The position numbers were made by a program, and so were the translations under genes. DNA of 64,000 nucleotides, from NCBI RefSeq assembly GCF_001422205.1, contig NZ_LMMJ01000008.1, positions 52,915 to 116,914 of the forward strand, given 5' to 3'. This stretch comes from Curtobacterium sp. Leaf261 (GTDB lineage Bacteria > Actinomycetota > Actinomycetes > Actinomycetales > Microbacteriaceae). Below are positions 25,428-34,112 of this stretch, in pieces. Within the stretch, counting starts at the first letter, position 1. Each line of letters begins with the position of its first letter. Under the pieces are notes generated by a model. It saw only the letters and a program-made list of their open reading frames with translations, was not told where the DNA came from and did no database searches.

Positions 25428-25976
25428 TCAGATCGCGCTGCCGACGATCCGCCCGAGCGCCGCGGCCTGCTGCTTCTCGACGTTCGCCTTGACGCGCTTG
25501 GCGTAGCTCTCGACCGCGCTGCCGTACCCGCCGGACAGCGCCTTCGTCTCGAGCGCGGCGAGGTCCTTCGACCGGTCGGACTGCGACGCACCGTGCAACG
25601 CCTTGACGTCCTTCCGAAGCGTGGGCGTCGCGGTCTTCCAGGCGGTCTGGGCCGCCGTGGCGATGGTCTTGACGTCGGCGCCGTACGTGCCGTCGAGCGC
25701 CTTCGTCTCGATCGCGTCCGCCGCGGCCCGCCGGTCGGAGTCCTTCTTGCCGCGCAGAGCCGTGAGGTCGGTCGCCATCGCGGTGGGGACGGTGCCGAGC
25801 TGCGCCCGGATCGCATGTGCCGAGACCGCGCGGAACGGCAGCCCGGTCGTGGTGCGGGACGACGCAGACGGGGACGGAGCGGCGGCGTTCGCGATGCCGG
25901 CCGCGCCGAACACGAGTGCGGCGGCAGTTGCAGCGCCGGCGGTGCTCAGCAGGACGCGGCTGGTGATGGTGTGCAT
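25428..25976 (-). CDS. Secreted hypothetical protein
   Basis: This 182-residue protein begins with a Sec signal peptide (basic MHTITSR, hydrophobic core to about 28, then AGIANAAAP, which suits cleavage after ANA). The mature part is helical and Lys/Ala-rich with two similar segments. DLTALRGKKDSDRRAAADA then IETKALDGTYGADVKTIA parallels DVKALHGASQSDRSKDLAA then LETKALSGGYGSAVESYA, which points to an internal duplication of about 60 residues. It is divergent from a two-component system and may be its target. Function is unknown. Confidence 0.75.
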   Translation of the reverse strand: MHTITSRVLLSTAGAATAAALVFGAAGIANAAAPSPSASSRTTTGLPFRAVSAHAIRAQLGTVPTAMATDLTALRGKKDSDRRAAADAIETKALDGTYGADVKTIATAAQTAWKTATPTLRKDVKALHGASQSDRSKDLAALETKALSGGYGSAVESYAKRVKANVEKQQAAALGRIVGSAI

Positions 25977-26112
25977 GGTTCGTTCTCCTTCGGCCGGTCG
26001 GCTCTCGACCGGCAGGACGATCGTCGCCGCGGCACCGCAGGTTCCTGCGTCGGGTGTGTGTGGATCCTGTAAGGCGTCGTCCGCGTCGACCACTTCCCGG
26101 TTGACTGAGACT

Positions 26113-26790
26113 GTGGACGGCGTGCGGGGACTGGTGGTGGTCGTGGAGGACGACGCCGCGATCGCCGACGTCGAGCGCATCTACCTGGACGACGCCGGGT
26201 TCACGGTCCACCACAGCCCGGACGGCGTGAGCGGACTCGCGGCGATCCGCAGCCTGCACCCCGTGGCGGCCGTCGTCGACATCGGGCTCCCGGGCCTCGA
26301 CGGCATCGAGCTCTGCCGCCGGCTCCGCGCGGACGAGGACTGGACGCCGATCCTGTTCGCGACGGCGCGCGACTCAGAGGTGGACCGCGTGCTCGGCATC
26401 GAGCTCGGCGGCGACGACTACCTCACCAAGCCGTTCTCACCGCGGGAGCTCGCCACGCGCGTGAAGGGACTCGTCCGGAGGAGCGCGCTCGGTCGACGAT
26501 CCTCCGTGCTCCAGGTCGGGTCACTGGCGATCGACACCCGCGCGAGGACGGTCATGAACGACGGCGCGCGCGTTGAGCTGACCGCGACCGAGTTCGACCT
26601 CCTCGCGTACCTCATGACGAACGCGGGCCAGGTCTTCGGCCGGACGCAGCTGCTCTCCGCGGTGTGGGGCATCGCGGACTACCGGGGGAGCCGGACGATC
26701 GACGTGCACGTCGGGCAGATCCGGGCGAAGCTCGGGGACACGGTGCCGCTCCGCACCGTCCGCGGCGTCGGCTACGTCCTCGGCGAGTGA
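26113..26790 (+). CDS. OmpR/PhoB-family response regulator
   Basis: This protein of about 225 residues has a receiver domain with acidic pocket residues EDD (12-14), phospho-acceptor Asp56 in VVDIGLPG, Thr84 and Lys106 (TKP). A winged-helix DNA-binding domain follows (about 130-225), with ELTATEFDLLAYLM and YRGSRTIDVHVGQIRAKLG. The start is uncertain: TTG 26101, GTG 26113 and GTG 26122 are all in frame and none has a clear ribosome site. Its stop shares a base with the kinase ATG. It should regulate genes in response to that kinase, perhaps including the divergent secreted protein. Confidence 0.92.
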   Translation: MDGVRGLVVVVEDDAAIADVERIYLDDAGFTVHHSPDGVSGLAAIRSLHPVAAVVDIGLPGLDGIELCRRLRADEDWTPILFATARDSEVDRVLGIELGGDDYLTKPFSPRELATRVKGLVRRSALGRRSSVLQVGSLAIDTRARTVMNDGARVELTATEFDLLAYLMTNAGQVFGRTQLLSAVWGIADYRGSRTIDVHVGQIRAKLGDTVPLRTVRGVGYVLGE

Positions 26791-28280
26791 TGAGTCGGTT
26801 CCGCGAGTCCCTGACGGCGCGCCTGGTCCTGGTGACCGTCGGTGTCGCGGTGCTCGGCGCCGTCGCGACCGTCGGTGTCGCCTACCAACTGGTCCGGACG
26901 AGCACCGTGCAGCAGTCGCAGCAGGTCCTCCGCTCGACGGCTGAGGTCGTGGCGAACGCTCCGGCGGCCGACCGAGCGGCGCTGGTCCGGAACCTCGACC
27001 GGAGCTCGGCGCGGGGCATCCGGCTCGTGCTCCTCCGCGCCGACGGCTCGACCGTCCCCGCTGCCGAGTCGATCGTGCCGCGCTCGGCCGTGTCGGACGT
27101 GCGGGCGAACGGGACGGTCTCCGAACGTGTCCGGCACGCGGGTCGAACGTTCCTGCTCGAGGGGGTCAGGGGTTCCCGCGGTGATGCCGTCGTCGCCGCG
27201 CAGGACTTCTCGCTCGTCCGGTCCGCCATCCGACGGCTGAACGACCGGTTCCTCATCGCCACGGCAGCCGGTGCCGTGCTCGCCGCCGCCATCGGCGTCG
27301 TCGTCGCGCAGCGCGTCGTCCGGCCGCTCCGTCGCTTCGCCGGCGCCGCTCGCCGGATGGCCGACGGCGAACGAGGGGTGCTGGCCGACGGCCGACGCGG
27401 GGTGCTGGCCGACGTCGGCGGCGGCCTGCTCGCGCCCGGCGGCCACCGGGTGTCGTCGGCAGCACAGCCGCGTGCCGAGCCGGTGGCGGAACTCGCGGCG
27501 ATCGGTGATGCCCTGGCGTCGCTCGACCTCGCGCTGCAGCACTCCGAGGCACGGCAGCGCGAGTTTCTGCTCTCGGTGTCGCACGAGATCCGGACACCGC
27601 TGACGGGGATCCGCGGGTACGCCGATGCGCTGGCGGACGGACTCGTCCCGGCCGATGCCCTGCCGGGTGTCGGGAAGACACTCGTCCGCGAGACCGGGCG
27701 CCTCGACGCGTTCGTCCGCGACCTCCTGGAGCTCGCACGACTGCAGGCGGACGACTTCGCGATCCGACCGGAACGGTTCGACCTCCGTGACGTCGTCCGG
27801 AACTCCCTCGATGCATGGCGGGCGACGGCCGGGGCGGTCGACGTCCGGCTGACCGTCGATGTCCCGCCCGGCGGGGAGGCGCTCGCGTGCGACTCTGACC
27901 CGATGCGGGTCCGCCAGTTGCTCGACGGGTTGCTGGAGAACGCGCTGCGCGCCTCGCCACCGGGGTCGACCGTGCACCTCGTGGCCCGCCGCCGTGCGGA
28001 CCGGTTCCCGGCTGTGATGGAGGTGCGCGTGTTCGACGAGGGCCCCGGTCTCACCGCTGCGGACACGGACGACGCGTTCGAGCGCGGTGTCCTCGCGAAC
28101 CGCTACCGGAACACCCGGACCGTGGGCACCGGCCTCGGTCTGTCGATCGCGGCGCGGCTGGTCCGGCGGCTCGACGGCCGGATCGGGGCGGGTGCCTGGG
28201 AACACGGCGCCGTGTTCACGGTGTCCCTCCGAGCTGCTCCGGACGGTGGGCGAGGGACGATGCCGCCGACCCCGCGGTGA
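26790..28280 (+). CDS. Sensor histidine kinase
   Basis: This 496-residue membrane kinase has helices at about 10-32 and 154-174 flanking an extracytoplasmic sensor of about 120 residues. HAMP-like DNA then leads to the H-box SVSHEIRTPLTGIRGY with His265 as phospho-acceptor, the N-box LLENALRAS (Asn384), DEGPG (416-420) and GTGLGLSIA (447-455). The HAMP-linker region contains a repeated RGVLAD unit (196-207), coded by a 24-bp DNA repeat, that lengthens the linker before the H-box. The gene overlaps the response regulator by one base. The signal is unknown. Confidence 0.92.
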   Translation: MSRFRESLTARLVLVTVGVAVLGAVATVGVAYQLVRTSTVQQSQQVLRSTAEVVANAPAADRAALVRNLDRSSARGIRLVLLRADGSTVPAAESIVPRSAVSDVRANGTVSERVRHAGRTFLLEGVRGSRGDAVVAAQDFSLVRSAIRRLNDRFLIATAAGAVLAAAIGVVVAQRVVRPLRRFAGAARRMADGERGVLADGRRGVLADVGGGLLAPGGHRVSSAAQPRAEPVAELAAIGDALASLDLALQHSEARQREFLLSVSHEIRTPLTGIRGYADALADGLVPADALPGVGKTLVRETGRLDAFVRDLLELARLQADDFAIRPERFDLRDVVRNSLDAWRATAGAVDVRLTVDVPPGGEALACDSDPMRVRQLLDGLLENALRASPPGSTVHLVARRRADRFPAVMEVRVFDEGPGLTAADTDDAFERGVLANRYRNTRTVGTGLGLSIAARLVRRLDGRIGAGAWEHGAVFTVSLRAAPDGGRGTMPPTPR

Positions 28281-28518
28281 GCTGCTGGAGTGCGACGGGC
28301 AGAACACCGCTCTCCAGCGCCACGGAGCACCTCCGGTCCGCCACCCACACTTCGTCCGGTTCGTCCTGCGTCCGGCGACGGATCCCGACAGGCCGGCCCC
28401 GGGCCTCCCGGCCGTGTCGCCGCATGCGCGCGTCCGTCACCGGGCCGCCGGACGCACCCATGGTCGCGGAACCGGACTGGAGGCCCACCATGACGGCCGC
28501 CACGTCGGCTGCGGTCAT
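28216..28518 (-). CDS. Possible small hypothetical protein overlapping the kinase 3-prime end
   Basis: A 100-residue frame with ATG at 28518 fills the gap after the kinase and overlaps its last 65 bases antisense. Stretches such as DEPDEVWVADRRCSVALESG read like protein, but there is no clear ribosome site and the composition could also be a GC shadow. No family is recognised. It precedes no other gene on its strand. Confidence 0.25.
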   Translation of the reverse strand: MTAADVAAVMVGLQSGSATMGASGGPVTDARMRRHGREARGRPVGIRRRTQDEPDEVWVADRRCSVALESGVLPVALQQLTAGSAASSLAHRPEQLGGTP

Positions 28519-28548
28519 GCCGACCACTCGACCACCCGTGACGACGGG

Positions 28549-29703
28549 TCAGCGCGCCGAGGACCCGCTGGCCGGCTCCGGCACGACGTCGACCGTCCGG
28601 CCCGTCCGCACTGACTCCTGCGCGGCGAGCACGATGCCGAGCGTCCGGAGCCCCACGTGCACGTCCGGTTGCGGCTGTTCGCCGGACCTGACCGCCTCGA
28701 TGAACGTCGCCAGGAGTGCCTCGTCGAAGTTCGGGCCGTAGGGCAGGACGAGCGGGCGGCCGGTCTCGCCGGTGAGTCCACGGGCGCTCGGTCCGAAGAA
28801 GTCGATGTCGACGGTGCCCAGGGTCCCGGCGACGCTCAGCTGCAGGCCGCCCCAGATCGGCGACGTGTCCGGCTGCGACCACGAGCAGTCGATCGCCGCG
28901 ATGACGCCGTTGTCGTAGGTGATCGTCACGAGACCCGCAGTCTCGGCCTTCGCGCGGCCGGCGTGCAGCTTGGCGTTCGCGATGGCCGTGACGGAGACCG
29001 GGGCGACGTGCATGAGCCCCTCGAGCATGTCCGCGATGTGCACCACGTGGTCGACGATCGCGCCGCCGCCGGACAGCTCCGGCTCGGTGAACCAGTCCCT
29101 GGTCAGCGGGAGCATGCCGTTGTTGCTGCCCCGGATCGCGAACAGCTCGCCGAGGGCCCCGGCGTCGTGGGCGCTCCGCATCCGCTCGAACGTGCTCGAG
29201 AACCGGACGGGGAACGCGACCATGAGGAGGACACCGGCGGCTGCGGCAGCATCCCGCATGGCGAGTCCGTCCTCCCACGTGGTGGCGAGGGGCTTCTCGC
29301 AGAGCACGTGCGCGCCGGCCGCGGCGGCGAGCTCGACGAGCTCGCGGTGCCGGGCGTTCTCGCTCGTGACGACGACCGCGTGCGGACCCTGGCCGCCCCG
29401 CGAGCCCGTGTCGCCCTCGGTGACCGCGTCGCCCTGGTCGTCCTGCGTGCCCGTGTCGCCCTCGTCGTTCCAGGCCAGCAGCTCGTCGTACGTGTCGGCG
29501 TAGTCGATCCCGAGTGCGTCCGCGAGTTCCCGTCCTCGGAGGTCGACGAGGTCGGTCCCGGTCGAGACGCCGTCGGGGTCCGACCCGCGGACCTCCACGC
29601 CCGGCATGGCCTGCAGTGCCGCGAGGTAGCCGATCGCGTGCGTGTGCGCGAAGGACATGACGGCGACGCGGAGTGTGCCGTGGCCGGCTCCGGTCGGGCT
29701 CAT
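28549..29703 (-). CDS. Gfo/Idh/MocA family dehydrogenase (first)
   Basis: This 384-residue protein has the family order, an N-terminal Rossmann fold then a C-terminal alpha/beta substrate domain. The conserved CEKPLAT lies near residue 138 and GGGAIVDHVVHIADML near 210, where the catalytic-region D-x-x-x-H pattern is found. The usual GxGxxG loop is replaced by MSFAHTHAIGY, as in some family members. Residues about 80-108 (GDTGTQDDQGDAVTEGDTGS) are a repeat-derived acidic insertion. The start ATG overlaps the stop of the second dehydrogenase. It probably oxidises or epimerises a sugar or inositol-like compound brought in by the transporter at 33138. Confidence 0.87.
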   Translation of the reverse strand: MSPTGAGHGTLRVAVMSFAHTHAIGYLAALQAMPGVEVRGSDPDGVSTGTDLVDLRGRELADALGIDYADTYDELLAWNDEGDTGTQDDQGDAVTEGDTGSRGGQGPHAVVVTSENARHRELVELAAAAGAHVLCEKPLATTWEDGLAMRDAAAAAGVLLMVAFPVRFSSTFERMRSAHDAGALGELFAIRGSNNGMLPLTRDWFTEPELSGGGAIVDHVVHIADMLEGLMHVAPVSVTAIANAKLHAGRAKAETAGLVTITYDNGVIAAIDCSWSQPDTSPIWGGLQLSVAGTLGTVDIDFFGPSARGLTGETGRPLVLPYGPNFDEALLATFIEAVRSGEQPQPDVHVGLRTLGIVLAAQESVRTGRTVDVVPEPASGSSAR

Positions 29704-30737
29704 GCGCTTGCCGCCGTGCCAGCTGCCGGCGCCGTGTCAGCTGCGGTCGTCCCTGCTGCCGCGGCCGTGAACTCGACGGGCTGCCCGGTCGCGAGCGACT
29801 CGAGCGCCGCGTTCGCGATCTTCACCGCGATCGCACCGTCCTCGGCGGTCACCCGCGGAGTCGGGCCGCCCCGGAACGCCCCGAGGTACGCCTCGAGCTC
29901 CACGAAGTACGGGTCCTCGGCCGGGTCGACCTCGGGCATCGAGCCGTCGACGGCGTCGGGGGTCGCCAGGTCCGCCGTGTAGTTCTGCTCCGCGGCCGAC
30001 GAATGTGCGAGGCTCCCGCGTGTCCCGGTGACCGAGTACTCCGTCGTGAACGACAGGTGCGGCGGGCCCCAGATGCCCGCGACGTGCGAGATCGCTCCGG
30101 ACGCGTGGGTGAGCAGCACGTGCGCCGCCTCGACCGGGTGGTCGACGTCGCCGCGGCGGGTGGTGACCGCCGAGACCCGGACGACCTCACCGGCGACCCA
30201 CCGGGCGATGTCGAGGTCGTGGATCATCTGGTCCATGATGATGCCGCCGGAGAGCTCCCGGTCGGCGAACCACGCGGTGCGGCTCGGGAACGCCCCGGAC
30301 CGCGAGAACCGGAGCACCGCGAGGTCGCCGAGCAGTCCGTCGTCGACGGCGGCCTTGAGCCGGGCGTACTGCGGGAAGAACCGGACGACGTGCGCCGGGT
30401 AGAGCTGCAGTCCCGCGGCATCGGCACGGGCCACGAGGTCGTCGGCGTCCGCGTCGGTGCGGGCGAGCGGCTTCTCCGAGACGACGTCCTTGCCCGCTGC
30501 GAGCGCGGCCCGGACCACCTCGGCGTGTGTGTAGGTCGGGGTCGCCACGTCCACGACGTCGACGCGGGCGAGGAGTTCGTCGAGCGTGTCGACGACCTCG
30601 CCGCCGTAGGTCGCGACGAGCTCGGCGGCCCCGACTTCCGAGTACACCAGGACCTCGCCGAGTCGGAGGAGGTTCGGCAGGTGCGCGTGGGCGATGCCGC
30701 CCGCGCCGACGAGTCCGATCCTGAGGGGTTCCGTCAT
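29700..30737 (-). CDS. Gfo/Idh/MocA family dehydrogenase (second)
   Basis: This 345-residue NAD(P)-dependent enzyme has a clear GLVGAGGIAHAH nucleotide loop (8-19), SEKPLARTDAD near 87, and SGGIIMDQMIHDLDIARWVA, which holds the catalytic-region aspartate and histidine. The C-terminal 20 residues are Ala/Thr-rich and probably disordered. The gene overlaps both neighbours by ATGA, so the kinase and both dehydrogenases form one translational unit. Similar pairs act on inositol, glucoside or amino-sugar derivatives; the exact substrate is not readable. Confidence 0.88.
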   Translation of the reverse strand: MTEPLRIGLVGAGGIAHAHLPNLLRLGEVLVYSEVGAAELVATYGGEVVDTLDELLARVDVVDVATPTYTHAEVVRAALAAGKDVVSEKPLARTDADADDLVARADAAGLQLYPAHVVRFFPQYARLKAAVDDGLLGDLAVLRFSRSGAFPSRTAWFADRELSGGIIMDQMIHDLDIARWVAGEVVRVSAVTTRRGDVDHPVEAAHVLLTHASGAISHVAGIWGPPHLSFTTEYSVTGTRGSLAHSSAAEQNYTADLATPDAVDGSMPEVDPAEDPYFVELEAYLGAFRGGPTPRVTAEDGAIAVKIANAALESLATGQPVEFTAAAAGTTAADTAPAAGTAASA

Positions 30738-31690
30738 GACAGCTCCAACTTCGATTCGGGTGTGGTGGTGGTGGTGTGCGGTGGACCGGCCTGGACGAGC
30801 AGCGCGGCGCCGGCGAGTCCTGCTCCGGAGCCGACGAGGGACTGCTCGATGCTCGGGGGCGTGCGCCAGCCGAGCATGTCGGCGACGCCGGCTCGGAGCG
30901 GACCGAGCAGGCGTTCGCCCGCCTCGCCGAGTCCGCCGCCGAAGACGATCGCGGTGGGGTCGAGGAGCGCGGACAGGATCGTCGTGCCGGTCGCGAGTGC
31001 CGAGACCGCGTCTGCCCAGACGGCGGCGGCGATCGGGTCGGTGTCGATGGACTCCGCGACGTCGCGGGTGGTCGCACTCGCGATGCCACCCGCCGCCCGG
31101 TAGCGGCGGAGGATGTTGCCCGCGGAGGCGTAGATCTCGACGCAGCCCCGCTGGCCGCACGTGCAGCGCTCGCCGCCCGGGACGACCGGGATGTGCCCGA
31201 ACTCGCCGGCGCCGCCGGTCGCGCCGTGCACGATCCGGCCCTCGGTGAAGAGCGTCGAGGCGATGCCGGTGCCGATCGGGACGAACACGAACTCGTCGCC
31301 GTCGAGACCCGCCTCGATCCGGGCTGCGCGTTCGGCGCGGGCGGCGGCACGGGCGTCGTGGTCGACGGCGACGGGGACGCCGAAGCGCGCTGCGAGGAGG
31401 TCGGCGAGCGGCAGGTCGGACCAGCCGAGGTTCGCCGCGAACACGATGCGCCCGGTGTCACCGTCGACGAGTCCGGGGGAGCAGAGGCCGATGCCGGTGA
31501 CGCGGCGATCCACGGCGTCCGCTGCAGCGGCGAGCTGCTCGATGAGGCTCGTCACCGCGTCGAGCGCAGCACCGGACGGCCCGAACGTCGGGACGGTCGT
31601 CCGGGCGAGCACGGTGCCGTCGGCGTCGAACACGGCGCCCTTCACGGTGGTGCCGCCGATGTCGACGGCGACCACGGCGATGTCGGTCAT
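30734..31690 (-). CDS. ROK family sugar kinase
   Basis: This 318-residue protein has the ATP-binding DIGGTTVKGAVFD near its N-terminus and the catalytic aspartate in AVDHDARAAARAE. The ROK zinc motif is present, GHIPV followed by CTCGQRGCVE. No DNA-binding domain is present, so it is an enzyme rather than a repressor. ATG 31690 shares one base with the previous stop; the GTG at 31693 is an alternative. It is probably a glucokinase-like enzyme acting on the sugar handled by this locus. Confidence 0.9.
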   Translation of the reverse strand: MTDIAVVAVDIGGTTVKGAVFDADGTVLARTTVPTFGPSGAALDAVTSLIEQLAAAADAVDRRVTGIGLCSPGLVDGDTGRIVFAANLGWSDLPLADLLAARFGVPVAVDHDARAAARAERAARIEAGLDGDEFVFVPIGTGIASTLFTEGRIVHGATGGAGEFGHIPVVPGGERCTCGQRGCVEIYASAGNILRRYRAAGGIASATTRDVAESIDTDPIAAAVWADAVSALATGTTILSALLDPTAIVFGGGLGEAGERLLGPLRAGVADMLGWRTPPSIEQSLVGSGAGLAGAALLVQAGPPHTTTTTPESKLELS

Positions 31691-32985
31691 CACGCCACCA
31701 CGCCGACCTCGACGGCCACCGGACGCTCGACGGCCACCGGACGCTGGGCGTCCTCACGGACGACCTCGTCGATGCGGGCGGGGGCGAGCACCTCGTCGCG
31801 GATCAGGATCGTCGCCCCGCGGACCCCGGCGTCCTGGGGGTTCCGGCTCGCCCGGACCTCGAGGTCGTCGGCCACGATCGGCAGACAGCGCTGGTAGAGC
31901 TCGGCGCGGATGGCGGCCACGAGGGGCATCGACGCCGACATCGAGCCGGCGAGGACGACCTCGCGCGGGTTGAAGAAGTTGACCATGCCGGCGAGCACCT
32001 GCCCGATCTGTGCTCCGGCCGCGCGGATCGCATCGGTCACCACCGGATCGCCCTGCGCCCCGAGTGCGAGGAGGTCGGCCGGGGTCTCCGCCGCGTAGCC
32101 GGCCTGTCGGAGCCGCGCCGCGATCGCGCCGCCGCTCGCGACGGACTCCAGGCAGTTCGGCACCCCGCAGGTGCAGCCGATCATGGCGATGCCGTCCACC
32201 GCGGTGTGGCTCACCTCGCCCGCGGCACCCCCGACGCCGCGGTGCAGCCGCCCGCTCGCGATGATGCCGCACCCGATCCGGGTGCCGAGCTTCACGGCGA
32301 GGAGCTGGTCCTCGTCGGCGTCGCCCGGTTCGGTCCGCTCGGGTCGTTCGGCGATCGCGATGAGGTTCGCGTCGTTCTCGACGAGCACCGGGGCGTCGGT
32401 GTGCGCCGCGAACAGTCCCGGCAGGTCGGCGTCGTGCCACGTCGGCTGGAAGCTCGGCGTCACGATGCGACCGCTCGGGTGTGCGATCGGTGCGGGGACA
32501 CCGATCGCCACGCCACGGAAGGAGTCCATCGTGAGGTGGTGGTCGTCCGCGAGCTGCACGAGCCGGGCCCACAGCGCGGCGACGGCCACGGCGGGACCGT
32601 CGGACATCGGGAGCCGGTGCCGCTCCGTCGCCGAGACGTCTCCGTCGGTGATCGTGTCGGTGTCCACCAGGACCGCGCCGGCCAGGTCGCTCAGGACGAT
32701 CCGCACGTGGTTCGCGCCGAGGTCGACCGCCGCCACGAAGCCCGCTGAGCCGTCGAGCCGCAGCCGCCGTGCACGCCGTCCACCGCGGGAGTCCTCGTTG
32801 CCGACCTCGTGCACGAGCCCCATCCCGATGAGCACGTCGACCCGGAGCGACACCGTCGACGGGGCCAGTCCGGTGGTGCGCGCGAGGGTCGATCGCGACA
32901 TCGCGTCGACCGAGCGGATCCGCCGCAGGACGTCGCCGACGGAACCCGGACTGTGGTCCAGGTCCTGCAAGAGCCGGTGGTTCAT
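31690..32985 (-). CDS. ROK family transcriptional repressor (NagC/Mlc-like)
   Basis: This 431-residue protein joins an N-terminal winged helix (about 15-75, with MSRSTLARTTGLAPSTVSLR as the recognition region) to a ROK domain. The latter has DLGANHVRIVLSD, VENDANLIAIAE and the zinc motif CTCGVPNCLES. The C-terminus repeats RPVAVE twice, from a 17-18-bp DNA repeat. ROK repressors leave DNA when their sugar binds. The gene is divergent from the ABC importer and heads the kinase/dehydrogenase unit, so it probably controls both directions from 32986-33137. Confidence 0.9.
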   Translation of the reverse strand: MNHRLLQDLDHSPGSVGDVLRRIRSVDAMSRSTLARTTGLAPSTVSLRVDVLIGMGLVHEVGNEDSRGGRRARRLRLDGSAGFVAAVDLGANHVRIVLSDLAGAVLVDTDTITDGDVSATERHRLPMSDGPAVAVAALWARLVQLADDHHLTMDSFRGVAIGVPAPIAHPSGRIVTPSFQPTWHDADLPGLFAAHTDAPVLVENDANLIAIAERPERTEPGDADEDQLLAVKLGTRIGCGIIASGRLHRGVGGAAGEVSHTAVDGIAMIGCTCGVPNCLESVASGGAIAARLRQAGYAAETPADLLALGAQGDPVVTDAIRAAGAQIGQVLAGMVNFFNPREVVLAGSMSASMPLVAAIRAELYQRCLPIVADDLEVRASRNPQDAGVRGATILIRDEVLAPARIDEVVREDAQRPVAVERPVAVEVGVVA

Positions 32986-33137
32986 GCGATCACTCTAACG
33001 TCGAGCATCGAAGGAAGTCATTTCGAAATCGATCATTTACTTTTCGTGATCGACCGGTAATGATCTGGAAACACACGAACCCTAGCGTTCATCGAAGAGC
33101 CGCTGTCCGGTGGCTCGATCCGAACGAAGGAGCCCCG
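32986..33137. promoter_or_regulatory. AT-rich divergent promoter/operator region of the sugar locus
   Basis: This gap is visibly richer in A and T than its surroundings. It contains a perfect palindrome ATTTCGAAAT at 33020-33029 and a looser dyad GATCATTTAC-N5-GTGATC at about 33031-33051. Both fit the AT-rich operators of ROK repressors. GAAGGAG at about 33125-33131 is the ribosome site of the permease. Promoter boxes cannot be fixed by eye. Confidence 0.55.
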
Positions 33138-34103
33138 ATGACGAGTGCAGTGGACGCCCCGCCGAGTGCCGCCCTGGCACGACCGGCGAAGCGCGCACCT
33201 CGTGCACCGCAACGAAGCGCGCTCGAGCGGAAGGAGGGCAAGGCCGGGTACGCGCTCATCGCACCGACGACGATCCTGCTCGCCGTCTTCTACCTGTACC
33301 CGTTCGTGCAGACCGTCGGCTACAGCTTCACGAACTGGAACTCCGGCACGGGGCAGGTCGACGGCTTCGTCGGACTCTCGAACTACACCGGGCTGTTCCA
33401 GGACTCGGAGTTCCTGAAGGCGGCGGGGAACACCGGGCTGTACGTGATCATCGTCGTCCCGATCACGATGGCGCTCGGCCTCTTCTTCGCGGCACTCCTC
33501 GCCCAGCCGTTCCGGGGCCGAGGCGTCTACCGCGCGCTGCTCTTCGTGCCGTACATCGCCCCGATCGTCGGCAGCGCACTCATCTTCAGCTTCATCCTCT
33601 CGCCGCTCGGCGGGATCGTGAACAACTTCGTGACCGCGCTCGGAGGAGCCCCGATCGGGTTCCTCAACTCGGAGCCGTGGGCACTCATCAGCGTCATCGC
33701 GTTCTCGATCTGGCAGGGCGTCGGCTACACGATGATCATCTTCGCCGCGGCGCTGACGAACATCCCGCAGAGCTACCACGAGGCCGCGATCCTCGACGGC
33801 GCCGGACCCATCCGACGCTTCTTCTCGATCTCGCTGCCCCTCGTCGCCCCGACCACCGGCTTCCTCGCGGTGACCGGTGTGGTGTCCAGCCTGCAGGTCT
33901 TCACCCAGGTGTACGTCCTGACCGGGGGCGGCCCGCTGCAGAGCACCGAGACGATCCTCTACTACATCTACCAGCAGGGCTTCGTGTTCTTCCACGGCGG
34001 CTCCGCGAGTGCCGCGGCCGTCCTGATGCTGTTCGTCGGCGTCATCGTCTCCGTCATCCAGCTGCGCGTCCTGAACCGACGCGACCCGATCGAGCTCGTC
34101 TAG
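33138..34103 (+). CDS. Carbohydrate ABC transporter permease (MalF-like)
   Basis: This 321-residue CUT1-type permease has six membrane helices starting at about residue 40. The cytoplasmic EAA loop, EAAILDGAGPIRRFFSISLP (about 215-235), docks on the ATPase. The first 35 residues are polar and basic. The next gene starts 9 bases after its stop. It forms the membrane channel with the second permease, importing a sugar delivered by the binding lipoprotein. Confidence 0.92.
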   Translation: MTSAVDAPPSAALARPAKRAPRAPQRSALERKEGKAGYALIAPTTILLAVFYLYPFVQTVGYSFTNWNSGTGQVDGFVGLSNYTGLFQDSEFLKAAGNTGLYVIIVVPITMALGLFFAALLAQPFRGRGVYRALLFVPYIAPIVGSALIFSFILSPLGGIVNNFVTALGGAPIGFLNSEPWALISVIAFSIWQGVGYTMIIFAAALTNIPQSYHEAAILDGAGPIRRFFSISLPLVAPTTGFLAVTGVVSSLQVFTQVYVLTGGGPLQSTETILYYIYQQGFVFFHGGSASAAAVLMLFVGVIVSVIQLRVLNRRDPIELV

Positions 34104-34112
34104 GAGACCCCA

